NCBI GenBank assembly: GCA_026981635.1
Contig: JALSIF010000292.1
Coordinates: forward strand, 1-9,936
DNA length: 9,936 bases
Reading direction: 5' to 3'
From: a bacterium
GTDB taxonomy: Bacteria; 4484-113; JALSIF01
Below are positions 1 to 6,510 of the stretch, piece by piece. Position numbers and translations under genes: made by a program. Below the pieces are notes generated by a model that was given only the letters and a program-made list of their open reading frames with translations, was not told where the DNA came from and searched no databases. Numbering within the stretch: position 1 is the first letter of the stretch; every line of letters begins with the position of its first letter.

Positions 1-1580
1 CAGAGCCGGAGCGGGCGGCCCTGCTTAGCGCCTACCAGAAGGACGAGGAGCTGGTGGGGTTTGCCCGCGGACTGGCCGAGCTGGGCTATGAGCTGTGGGG
101 GAGTGGGGGGACCGCCCGCTTCCTCTCCCAGCAGGGGGTCTCATGCCGTTCGGTGGAGGAGCTGGTGGGCCACGGAGGCCTGCTCGGCGGGAGAGTAAAG
201 ACCCTGCACCCGGTCATCTTTGCCGGGGTCCTCTGGCGGGAGGGGCAGACCGAGGAGTTGGTGGCGCTGGGGGCGGTCCGCTTCAACCTGGTGGCGGTTG
301 ACCTCTATCCCTTCCCCGAGGGGACGGAGGGGGTATCGCTGGAGGATGCGGTGGAGCTGATTGACATCGGCGGAGTGTCCCTGATCAGGGCGGCGGCCAA
401 GAACTTTCACCACGTGGTGGTGGTGCCCAGCCGCGACCACTATGGGCCGGTGCTGGCTGGACTGAGGGGAGGGGAGAACCAGCTCCCCTGGCGCCAGCGG
501 CTGGCGGCGGAGGCCTTCCGGTTGACCAGCGCCTACGACCACCGCATCTCCCGCCTGCTGGAGGTGGGGGCGCTGGAGGAGGAGCTGTCCGGCTCTGAGG
601 CAGAGCCAGCCAGGGGCATACCGGAGCGGATTGAGCTTGAACTGGTCAGGGTGGAGGAGCTGCGCTACGGGGAGAACCCCCACCAGCGGGGGGCCCGCTA
701 TCTGGACCGGCGGGGCAGTCTACCCCTGGCCCAGGCCAGGGTCCTCTCGGGCAAGCCCATGAGCTATACAAACTGGCTGGACCTGGCCTCGGCGGTGGAG
801 GTGCTTCGGGGAAGACCGGCGGGCAAGCAGATGGCGGTGGTGGTCAAGCACCAGAACCCCTGCTGCGCGGCAGTGGGCAGCGACCCCATAACTACCTGGG
901 AGCGGGCCATCGCCGGCGACCCCATGAGTGCCTTCGGGGGCATCGTGGCGGTGAGCTTCCCGGTGGACCAGCGGCTGGCCCGGGCCATCACGCGGGAGTT
1001 TCGCGAGATCATCGCCGCCCCCACCTTTGAGCCCGGGGCCCTCAGCTGGCTTAGGGAGAACAAGAAGAACCTTAGGGCGGTGGAGGTTGACCCGGCCTAC
1101 CTGGAGAGCCCCCCCTCGGGGGAGGAGCTTACCCTAAGGCCCACCCCCTTTGGGGTGATGGCCACCACCCGCGACGGGGTGCTGGAGGGGAAGGAGGAGC
1201 TGGCCTCGGCGGGAAAGATCGCCTTCCCGCCAGGAAAGATTCCCGACGCTCTGCTTGGCGCTTGGCTTATCCGGCATCTGATGAGCAATGCCGCCCTGCT
1301 CATCAGGGATGGGGTAATGGTGGGCTACGGCTGTGGCCAGCCCAGCCGGGTCAAGGCGGTGAGGGATGCGGTGGAGCGGGCGGGAGAGCGGGCGGCGGGC
1401 AGCGTGCTTGTAAGCGACGCCTTCTTCCCCTTCCCCGACTCCCTGGAGGTGGCCCTGAGGGCGGGGGTGAGGATGGTTGCCACCCCCTTTGGCTCAGTCA
1501 ACGACGAGAAGGTGATTGAGTGGGCCGACCGCCACGGGATGGCGATGCTGAGACTCCCCTACCGCCATTTCCGCCACTAG
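1..1580 (+). CDS. purH: Bifunctional AICAR transformylase / IMP cyclohydrolase, 5' end outside the window
   Basis: This cytoplasmic enzyme catalyses the last two steps of de novo purine synthesis: it formylates AICAR with 10-formyl-tetrahydrofolate, then closes the ring to give IMP. The frame is open from base 3, and the residues before the GTG at 54 (RAALLSAYQKDEEL) align with the usual family N-terminus (RALISVSDKTG-like). The true start therefore lies just upstream, probably only a few residues away; 525 codons are visible. The cyclohydrolase domain shows GSGGTA, RVKTLHP (lysine codon at 198) and RAAAKN. The transformylase domain shows RYGENPHQ (about 663-686), the catalytic-type Lys-His pair in KHQNPC (846-851), DPMSAFGG, SDAFFPF and the family-typical C-terminal RHFRH. 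The usual KHxNPCG and GAGQ appear as KHQNPCC and GCGQ, which are mild variants. It converges on the minus-strand permease gene 24 bases downstream, with no clear terminator between. Confidence 0.96.
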   Translation, partial: EPERAALLSAYQKDEELVGFARGLAELGYELWGSGGTARFLSQQGVSCRSVEELVGHGGLLGGRVKTLHPVIFAGVLWREGQTEELVALGAVRFNLVAVDLYPFPEGTEGVSLEDAVELIDIGGVSLIRAAAKNFHHVVVVPSRDHYGPVLAGLRGGENQLPWRQRLAAEAFRLTSAYDHRISRLLEVGALEEELSGSEAEPARGIPERIELELVRVEELRYGENPHQRGARYLDRRGSLPLAQARVLSGKPMSYTNWLDLASAVEVLRGRPAGKQMAVVVKHQNPCCAAVGSDPITTWERAIAGDPMSAFGGIVAVSFPVDQRLARAITREFREIIAAPTFEPGALSWLRENKKNLRAVEVDPAYLESPPSGEELTLRPTPFGVMATTRDGVLEGKEELASAGKIAFPPGKIPDALLGAWLIRHLMSNAALLIRDGVMVGYGCGQPSRVKAVRDAVERAGERAAGSVLVSDAFFPFPDSLEVALRAGVRMVATPFGSVNDEKVIEWADRHGMAMLRLPYRHFRH

Positions 1581-1604
1581 GAAAGAGAGGCAGGGGTGGG
1601 CCAG

Positions 1605-2411
1605 CTAGCTGCCGGTGCTCTCGTAGACCCTGAGGCCGCGGGCAAAGACCCAGGAGGTGAGCAGGAAGAGGGCCAGCGCCATGAGGGGCATGGCGATGAT
1701 CATCATCCGGTACTGGTCGGGGCGGGTGATGAGGGCGGCGGGGTAGAAGGCGACGAAGCCCAGCGGAATGATCCAGGTGAGGACCAGCTCCAGGGCGGGT
1801 CCGTAGATGGTCAGCGGCCAGCGGGCGGCGTTGGAGAGGGTAAAGAGGGGGCTTACGATCCCCGCCCGATCCTTGAGCCAGAAGGAGGCGGTGGCGAAGA
1901 TGGCAAACATAGCCGAGTAGATGGCCCCGCCAAGCAGGGCCAGGCCGGCGCTGAGCAGCCAGTGCCAGGGGGTGAAGGTGAGCTCGGGCATGGCGTACTG
2001 GGCGTACCAGATGAGGATGGCCCCCTTGATCAGGTTGACCACCCCCTGGCGAAGCTCCACATTCTCCATGGTGAGCTGGAAGAGGGGGGGGAGGGGGCGG
2101 AGCAGGATGCGGTCAAGGTAGCCCTCAATGATGTAGAGCTCGGGGAAGGTGACCGTCCAGCTGAGGAAGAAGGTGGCAAAGATCCCCCAGGCGAGCTGGG
2201 AGAAGCCGTAGATCATGAGCAGTTCCTCAAACTTCCAGCCGAGGAGATTGGGCACGTTCTGGAAGATGACCCAGATGAAGACCACGTTGATGGCGGTGGT
2301 GAGGACCGAGGTGAGGGCGCCCACCAGGAAATCTCCACGGTAGGCCATGAGGCTCTTCTCCCGCTGGGCAGCGTAGAGGAAGACCAGCTTCAGGTAGTGG
2401 ACCAGGGCCAC
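1605..2411 (-). CDS. ABC-2 family transporter permease (COG3694 / PF06182 type)
   Basis: A 268-residue integral membrane protein with about six hydrophobic segments (near residues 27-50, 62-88, 122-140, 150-176, 205-228 and 236-257). The segment LDRILLRPL at 99-107 and the RWPLTIYGP and IIPLGFVAFYPA stretches (197-225) match, from memory, the ABC-2 permeases of the COG3694 group. These normally work as half of a heteromeric export pore with a second permease and an ABC ATPase. The start is GTG (2411-2409), overlapping the upstream TAG stop by one base (TAGTG). GGGGAGGG lies 6 bases before it, so translation is probably coupled. The downstream neighbour on this strand is the convergent purH, and no ATPase or second permease is in the window. 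The substrate is unknown. Confidence 0.85.
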   Translation of the reverse strand: MALVHYLKLVFLYAAQREKSLMAYRGDFLVGALTSVLTTAINVVFIWVIFQNVPNLLGWKFEELLMIYGFSQLAWGIFATFFLSWTVTFPELYIIEGYLDRILLRPLPPLFQLTMENVELRQGVVNLIKGAILIWYAQYAMPELTFTPWHWLLSAGLALLGGAIYSAMFAIFATASFWLKDRAGIVSPLFTLSNAARWPLTIYGPALELVLTWIIPLGFVAFYPAALITRPDQYRMMIIAMPLMALALFLLTSWVFARGLRVYESTGS

Positions 2412-3409
2412 TAGGTTCCCTCCCCATTCCCGGCCAGCATCCCGACCACCCGGGAGAGGTCCAGGGGGATGCGCAGGCGGGTGCCGAAGCGGGGGACCCG
2501 CTGGAAGAGGCCGTAGTACTCACCGATGCGCAGGAGGGACTCGTCGGGCGCCTCCCCGCCCAGGGCCAGGGCGGCGTCGTGGCGGGTAAAGGGACGGCGT
2601 CCGAAGTACTGCCAGAGGAGGGCCAGGGTGCTCTGGGCTCTGAGGGCCGCCTCCCCCCGGGGCCAGCCCAGTCGGTAGAGGGTAATCCCCACCACCTCCT
2701 CGGCCCGCATTTCCACCATGCGCCCGTCCGACCAGCGCAGGACCACCCTGCGTCCGCGGGCTCCCACCAGCCGGTCGGCCAGCCAGGGGGTGTTGTGGTA
2801 GCTCTCCTTGAGCAGGGCGAGGAAGCGGGGGGCAAGCTCCGGGTGGGGGTGAATGAAGCCGCCCACGTCGGAGAGGATGCCCTCGGCAAACAGCCTGTCC
2901 AGCTCGGGGGGACGCAGATCCTCCTCTGCCGCCACCGGGGCACGCTCGGCCGGTGCACCAGGATGGGCGATGGACCATTCCAGCAGTTCGGCCAAGTGGG
3001 CCAGGTCCAGGTACCAGCGGGTGGCCTCGGTCAGCTCCCAGGCCAAGAACCAGAGGGGGCGGGCGGCGACCAGCTCACCCACCCAGGCGTAGTGCCAGAT
3101 GCCCTGGCGGCGCCACAGGTAGAAGCGGTTCCAGCGGGGGGGAAAGACCTCGCCGGCGGCGGCGGCAAAGGGCTCGCCGTTGAGCATCTGCATCCGCTCA
3201 AGGGAACTGAGCCCCCTCTCCAGGTGTTCAAGCTCGTCAAACAGCGCCCCCAGGGAGGGGAAGGCGGTGGGGTCAATATCCCTTCCCAGCCGCCGGTAGA
3301 AGCCCAGCCGGCGTTGGATGAAGGCGGCCAGGGCGACCCGGTGGCTCTCCGCCACCAGGGGGGTCGCTGGCAGCCCCACCATGAGCCTCACTACCTCGCC
3401 AATGAGCAC
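2411..3409 (-). CDS. Unknown protein, possible C-terminal winged helix-turn-helix, co-transcribed with permease
   Basis: I do not recognise this 332-residue protein. It looks soluble, is rich in Leu, Arg, Trp and Tyr, and has no Walker motif, so it is not the missing ATPase of the permease that follows. The middle is markedly aromatic (RWNRFYLWRRQGIWHYAW, residues 92-109). A charged Pro/Ala-rich linker (about 150-168) separates the two halves. Residues 256-316 could form a winged helix-turn-helix: a helix (STLALLWQYFG), FTRHDAALAL, a candidate recognition helix (DESLLRIGEYYGLFQRV) and a wing-like RFGTRLRIPL. If so, it may be a regulator, but this is a weak inference. The start is taken as GTG at 3409, exactly where a transcript from the CATAAT at 3421-3416 would begin. 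ATG at 3382 (MVGLPATPL) is the alternative. Confidence 0.7.
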   Translation of the reverse strand: MLIGEVVRLMVGLPATPLVAESHRVALAAFIQRRLGFYRRLGRDIDPTAFPSLGALFDELEHLERGLSSLERMQMLNGEPFAAAAGEVFPPRWNRFYLWRRQGIWHYAWVGELVAARPLWFLAWELTEATRWYLDLAHLAELLEWSIAHPGAPAERAPVAAEEDLRPPELDRLFAEGILSDVGGFIHPHPELAPRFLALLKESYHNTPWLADRLVGARGRRVVLRWSDGRMVEMRAEEVVGITLYRLGWPRGEAALRAQSTLALLWQYFGRRPFTRHDAALALGGEAPDESLLRIGEYYGLFQRVPRFGTRLRIPLDLSRVVGMLAGNGEGT

Positions 3410-3413
3410 GAAA

Positions 3414-3421
3414 CTATTATG
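3414..3421. promoter_or_regulatory. Overlapping divergent -10 elements between the unknown gene and the M20 gene
   Basis: The eight bases CTATTATG read as a -10-like TATTAT on the plus strand (3415-3420) and as CATAAT on the minus strand (3421-3416). The minus-strand version ends 6 bases before the GTG at 3409, so transcription about 7 bases after the hexamer would give a leaderless mRNA. On the plus strand only 15 bases separate the hexamer from the ATG at 3436. No convincing -35 box is visible for either direction. The intergenic gap is only 26 bases, so promoter elements must lie here or inside the flanking genes. Confidence 0.45.
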
Positions 3422-3435
3422 GCGCGAGGGGAAAG

Positions 3436-5088
3436 ATGGAAACAGGCAAAACTCCCTATCCCTGGGCTGAGCAGGCGGCGGGGCAGGTTATGGAGCTTAC
3501 CCTGCGACTGGGGCGGGTCATCTCGGTGAGCGGAACGGCGGGGGAGGCAGAACTGGGCAGGCTGATCCAGGGTGAGCTTTCCGCCTGGGACTACTTTTGC
3601 CGCCGCCCCGATCGGCTGCTGGTCAGGCCGGTGAGCTCCTCTCCCCATCGGCCCCCTGCCCTGGTCGCCCTGTGGAATCCGGAGGATACCCAACCCTCCC
3701 GGCTGGTGTTGCTGGCCGGCCACTACGACACGGTGGGGGTGGAGGAGTATGGGCGATGGAAGGAGCAGGCGGGGGAGCCACAGGTGGTGGCCGAGCACCT
3801 GGCGGAGCTGACCGACGACCCGGCTGCCCTGGCCGACCTTAGCAGCGGCCACTACCTTTTCGGGCGGGGACTGCTGGACATGAAGGGGGGACTGGCGGCC
3901 GGTATCACCCTGCTTCACCTGGCGATTGAGGGAAAGCTTAAGTTGAGTGACCTTTCCCTGGCGCTGGTGATCACCCCGGACGAAGAGGTGGCCAGCCGGG
4001 GGATGGCGGCGGCCCTCAGCGCACTGGCTGAGGTGGCGGAAAGGGAGGGGATGGAACCGGTAGCGGCGGTAAACCTGGACTTTGTCTCCCCCCGCGAGGG
4101 GGAGGAGCGAACCACCTGCCTCTACCGAGGGGTGGTGGGGAAGGTGCTTTTGGGCATAACTGTCTTCGGCCTGCCCACCCACGTGGGGAGCCCCTTTGAG
4201 GGGATCAACGCGGCTGCCCTGGCCGGCTACCTGGGGGCAAGGCTTGATCTTGAGCCGGCCCTTTCTGCCTGCGACGGAGATCTGGCCTCACCCCCTCCCG
4301 CCCTGCTCCATCTTCGCGACGCCAAGGCGGCCTACGATGTGATGACTCCCATGGAGGCCCGCCTGCACCTCAACCTCTTTCTATACCGGGAGAGCCCAGC
4401 GGCGGTGCTGGAAAGGGCGATGGGGCTGATCAGACAGGGGGTGAGGGAATACCTTGAGGGACGGGGAGCAAAGATAGGTCTCTGGATTGATCGGTGGGGC
4501 GGCGAAGGGGAGCTCGGGAGCGGGCAGCAGGCGGTCAAGGCTGAGGTGATCTCGGCGTCAGAGCTCTGCCGGCGGGCGGTGGAGGCGGTGGGCGAAGAGG
4601 CAGTGAGGAGGGAACTAAAGCTGGCGGCCCGGATGGCCGAGGAGCGGGAGCGCTACTTTGAGGCCGTCTCGCGGATCTACCGGATGCTGCCGGGGGCGGG
4701 GGCGATGGCGGTGGTGGGCTTTCCGCCCCCCCTGATGATGTCCATCCCACCGGAGGGAGGGGGGAGGTGGGAGGCGGCCGACCGTGCTCTGGGAGGGGTA
4801 GTCGCCCTGGCTGGTGAGCTTGGCTGGGGAGTGAGGGTGAGCGACTACTATCCCTACATCAGCGATGCCTCGCTGCTGGCCGGGGAGGCGGGCGGGCCGG
4901 TGGGCGAGTGGCTGGAAAACAGCCCGGCGGGTAGGCAGCCGGCCATGCCCTGGCGGTGGCCCACTCCGGTGGTCACCATCGGCCCCTGGGGCAAGGGGGC
5001 CCACAGCGTGGTGGAGCGGGTCCACCGCCCCTACCTGACCCGGGTGCTCCCTCAGCTACTGGCTAGGTTTGTGGAGGGAGTGAGCTAG
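3436..5088 (+). CDS. RocB-like M20-family metallohydrolase / deacylase
   Basis: A 550-residue protein resembling RocB (COG4187), the M20-family protein linked to arginine utilisation in Bacillus; its length is close to that of RocB (about 560). All expected M20 di-zinc ligands are present: H96 and D98 in GHYDTV, bridging D148 in GRGLLDMKGG, the E183-E184 pair in TPDEE, D215 in VNLDF and H523 in GKGAHS. H249 in PTHVGSPFEG marks the inserted dimerisation domain. YYPYISDASLL (471-481) matches the RocB-type ISD segment. The exact reaction of RocB is poorly defined, so the substrate is left open; a cytoplasmic peptidase or amide hydrolase role is likely. No signal peptide is seen. GAGGGG lies shortly before the ATG. 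No rocA, rocD, rocF or rocG gene adjoins it. It ends on the same CTAG as the opposing nuclease gene. Confidence 0.85.
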   Translation: METGKTPYPWAEQAAGQVMELTLRLGRVISVSGTAGEAELGRLIQGELSAWDYFCRRPDRLLVRPVSSSPHRPPALVALWNPEDTQPSRLVLLAGHYDTVGVEEYGRWKEQAGEPQVVAEHLAELTDDPAALADLSSGHYLFGRGLLDMKGGLAAGITLLHLAIEGKLKLSDLSLALVITPDEEVASRGMAAALSALAEVAEREGMEPVAAVNLDFVSPREGEERTTCLYRGVVGKVLLGITVFGLPTHVGSPFEGINAAALAGYLGARLDLEPALSACDGDLASPPPALLHLRDAKAAYDVMTPMEARLHLNLFLYRESPAAVLERAMGLIRQGVREYLEGRGAKIGLWIDRWGGEGELGSGQQAVKAEVISASELCRRAVEAVGEEAVRRELKLAARMAEERERYFEAVSRIYRMLPGAGAMAVVGFPPPLMMSIPPEGGGRWEAADRALGGVVALAGELGWGVRVSDYYPYISDASLLAGEAGGPVGEWLENSPAGRQPAMPWRWPTPVVTIGPWGKGAHSVVERVHRPYLTRVLPQLLARFVEGVS

Positions 5089-6083
5089 TTGAGAAGCTTT
5101 ATCAGGGTTGTTTTGGGGCTCACCTTGCAGCCGGCGGAAACATCGCTTCGGAGGTCGTCCAGGTAGTCAATGGGAACCTGAAGAGGTTGGGTGCTTGCTG
5201 ACCCGACTCGGTCTGAAAGAAGAAGGACAAAGTGAGCACCGATTTGCCTCGCCAGCCGTGCCTTCCTCCTTATTGCGGCTACCTCGGGGGGTGGAAGGGG
5301 ATTGGTGGTGCTCTTGCACTCAACCAGGATCAGGTGGTGGCTCTCTGAGTGATAAAGGAGGAGGTCAATCTCATAGGAACTGGTCTTCCCGTTTTGATTT
5401 TGAGCAGTCAGCTTCGCGTTCCTGAGGGGAAGGTAGCCCGACCCGGTGTTCCTGATGAACTTGGACACCAGCCTGAATGCCTCCACCTCAAACCAAACCC
5501 CGTTGATGAAGCTCCTCAGCTCGTCAGGGGCGTGGGTGTAAAGGATGATAACCTGGTTGGTGCCCACGATCACATCGCTCGCTAGTCCGGCCGACTTGAG
5601 GCTGTTTGCCAGCCCCTGTTTTACAGTCCTGGTCCGGGGATCATAGTAGATGTAAAGCCGTACTTTACCGTTGCTACCTGATTTGATCCCGGTTAACTGG
5701 TCACGCAGGTCAGCAATGGTTCTCCCCAAATCTTTGTAGTATTGGGATATGTAACTGGTTACGTTGAACCAATTTTTTCCAGGCCCGAGCTGGAGGCCGG
5801 TGAGGGAAACTTTGTGGGTCTGGTTCAGGTAGGTGATGAGCCCATAAACCTTTGCTGACTTGTCAACCAGATGGATGGTCTCAGCATGGGATTTATCCAC
5901 TATGACCAGACTTCGCCTGTCACTGGCGACCCGTTCCAGTCCCCTGTTAAGTTCAAGTACTGCTCTCCCTACCAGACCGTCCCTCAGTGCCTCGGCGGTG
6001 AGAGATAGTATCTGACCATCCTCCAGCCGCCGAAGGAATAGGGATACAAGCCATGTCATCAGTCGGTGCACACCATTAGACAT
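5085..6083 (-). CDS. PD-(D/E)XK nuclease-domain protein, Card1/Can2 (DUF1887)-like C-terminus, unknown N-terminus
   Basis: A 332-residue protein. The C-terminal part has the order expected of a PD-(D/E)XK nuclease: helix glutamate E199 in NGVWFEVEAF, D240 in YEIDLLLY, then E255 and K257 in LILVECKST, followed by a basic helix (IRRKARLARQ, 271-280). The G-W-(F/L)-E, E-(I/L)-D and ECK series resembles the DUF1887 domain of Card1/Can2, the cyclic-oligoadenylate-activated nucleases of type III CRISPR systems. The first 190 residues alternate strands and helices (LVIVDK, VRLYIYYD, QVIILYT) but show no CARF signature I can identify, so the sensor may be novel or divergent. ATG is preceded by AGGAGG with a 10-base spacer. 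The gene is visibly less GC-rich than its neighbours (two 60-base lines I counted gave 43% and 53%), suggesting acquisition. No CRISPR array or cas gene is in the window. It could instead be another restriction-type nuclease. Confidence 0.75.
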   Translation of the reverse strand: MSNGVHRLMTWLVSLFLRRLEDGQILSLTAEALRDGLVGRAVLELNRGLERVASDRRSLVIVDKSHAETIHLVDKSAKVYGLITYLNQTHKVSLTGLQLGPGKNWFNVTSYISQYYKDLGRTIADLRDQLTGIKSGSNGKVRLYIYYDPRTRTVKQGLANSLKSAGLASDVIVGTNQVIILYTHAPDELRSFINGVWFEVEAFRLVSKFIRNTGSGYLPLRNAKLTAQNQNGKTSSYEIDLLLYHSESHHLILVECKSTTNPLPPPEVAAIRRKARLARQIGAHFVLLLSDRVGSASTQPLQVPIDYLDDLRSDVSAGCKVSPKTTLIKLLN

Positions 6084-6220
6084 CCTATAGGGTCCTCCTA
6101 GAAGTTGAAATTTACCATCCCCCTAGGGCTAGGGTAACACCTTATACCTTTCTAGGCAGTCTGTGTGCTTTATCTTCACTACTACATCCATACTTGCCTG
6201 CTCTGCACTATGAACATGGG

Positions 6221-6267
6221 CCTTTACTGAAGGAGCGGGAACCACATCTTCCTCCTATCAGTAAGGG
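6221..6267 (+). other. Long imperfect inverted repeat (stem-loop 1)
   Basis: TTACTGAAGGAG at 6224-6235 pairs with CTCCT-A-TCAGTAA at 6252-6264: a 12-bp stem with one bulged A (6257) and a 16-base loop. Three more outer pairs (C6221-G6267, C6222-G6266, T6223.G6265) extend it, the last being a G.U wobble that favours plus-strand RNA. There is no T-run after it, so it is not a standard intrinsic terminator. It could be part of a structured leader or small RNA. Confidence 0.55.
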
Positions 6268-6276
6268 GAGAGTGCT

Positions 6277-6295
6277 GATCCACCCCGGCTGGATC
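6277..6295 (+). other. Short stem-loop 2
   Basis: A perfect 6-bp inverted repeat, GATCCA at 6277-6282 and TGGATC at 6290-6295, with loop CCCCGGC. It lies 9 bases after stem-loop 1. Alone it would be unremarkable; its place in a row of three hairpins is the reason for listing it. Confidence 0.35.
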
Positions 6296-6334
6296 GCGGC
6301 AGAAAGATTCTAGGGATGGACTGGTTGAATTCGC

Positions 6335-6359
6335 CCTGCTGGTGGGTTCCACTGGCGGG
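6335..6359 (+). other. Stem-loop 3 with three G.U pairs
   Basis: Eleven consecutive pairs join 6335-6345 to 6349-6359 around the triloop GTT. Three of them (41.53, 40.54 and 37.57) are G.U in plus-strand RNA and would be A.C mismatches on the minus strand. The asymmetry suggests the structure, if real, is formed by a plus-strand transcript. It ends 15 bases before the -35 region proposed for tryptophanase. Confidence 0.45.
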
Positions 6360-6374
6360 AAGTTGGGAGAGTGG

Positions 6375-6402
6375 TTAGCTCACCATTTATGGTCCCTATA
6401 AT
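6375..6402 (+). promoter_or_regulatory. Candidate tryptophanase promoter with an inverted repeat in the spacer
   Basis: A perfect -10 box, TATAAT, lies at 6397-6402. A weak -35 candidate, TTAGCT, lies at 6375-6380 with a 16-base spacer. Within the spacer is ACCATTTATGGT (6382-6393), a 5-bp inverted repeat that is well placed to be an operator. The predicted transcript starts near 6409, giving an untranslated leader of about 100 bases. Confidence 0.55.
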
Positions 6403-6462
6403 GCCCTCCCAGACGAGGGGGACAGGTCTAGACCCTAAGCAAGGCCAGCCGAGCCCAGGGAA

Positions 6463-6481
6463 GCTCCCGCTCTGCGGGAGC
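6463..6481 (+). promoter_or_regulatory. Strong hairpin in the tryptophanase leader
   Basis: GCTCCCGC (6463-6470) and GCGGGAGC (6474-6481) form a perfect 8-bp GC-rich stem with a TCT loop, 29 bases before the start codon. No T-tract follows, so it is not a classical terminator. It leaves the GGGGAGG ribosome site (6497-6503) unpaired. It may stabilise the leader or act in attenuation; it is 3' of the proposed transcription start. Confidence 0.5.
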
Positions 6482-6510
6482 GCAAACTGAAAATTGGGGA
6501 GGCTGCCAAA

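Larger units (their letters stand above)
6084..6510. other. Gene-free stretch between the nuclease gene and tryptophanase
   Basis: These 427 bases carry no convincing coding frame on either strand and no recognisable tRNA. They are lower in G+C than the flanking plus-strand genes. The left part (6084-6200) is the minus-strand gene's upstream region: it holds the AGGAGG ribosome site, the 8-bp palindrome CCCTAGGG (6121-6128), and TATAAG on the minus strand (6147-6142) as a possible -10. The middle (6221-6360) folds into three stem-loops. The right part (6375-6510) has the tryptophanase promoter, a 10-bp palindrome GGTCTAGACC (6425-6434), an 8-bp hairpin and the ribosome site. CTAG occurs about six times in this stretch. 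Confidence 0.6.

Noticed and set aside
1581-1615. Terminator between purH and the convergent permease gene
   Set aside because: Only the palindrome CAGCTAGCTG (1602-1611) is present, with no loop or T-run, so it cannot be called a terminator.
6349-6363. CCACTG followed by CGGGAAG, reminiscent of part of a cobalamin riboswitch
   Set aside because: The other conserved parts, including the B12 box and the CCCGCAACTG segment, are absent, and the same bases are explained by the stem of hairpin 3.
6240-6370. Possible T-box leader
   Set aside because: No AGGGTGGNACCGCG-like sequence or specifier loop is found; GGTGGGTTCC is only a loose likeness.
6401-6490. A 29-codon open frame from ATG 6401 to TGA 6488-6490 ahead of tryptophanase, as a leader peptide
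   Set aside because: Its ATG overlaps the -10 box, so it would not be in the transcript. It has no ribosome site and no tryptophan codon.
5085-6510. CRISPR array or cas genes next to the Card1-like nuclease
   Set aside because: No regularly spaced repeats and no cas-like protein were found in the window.
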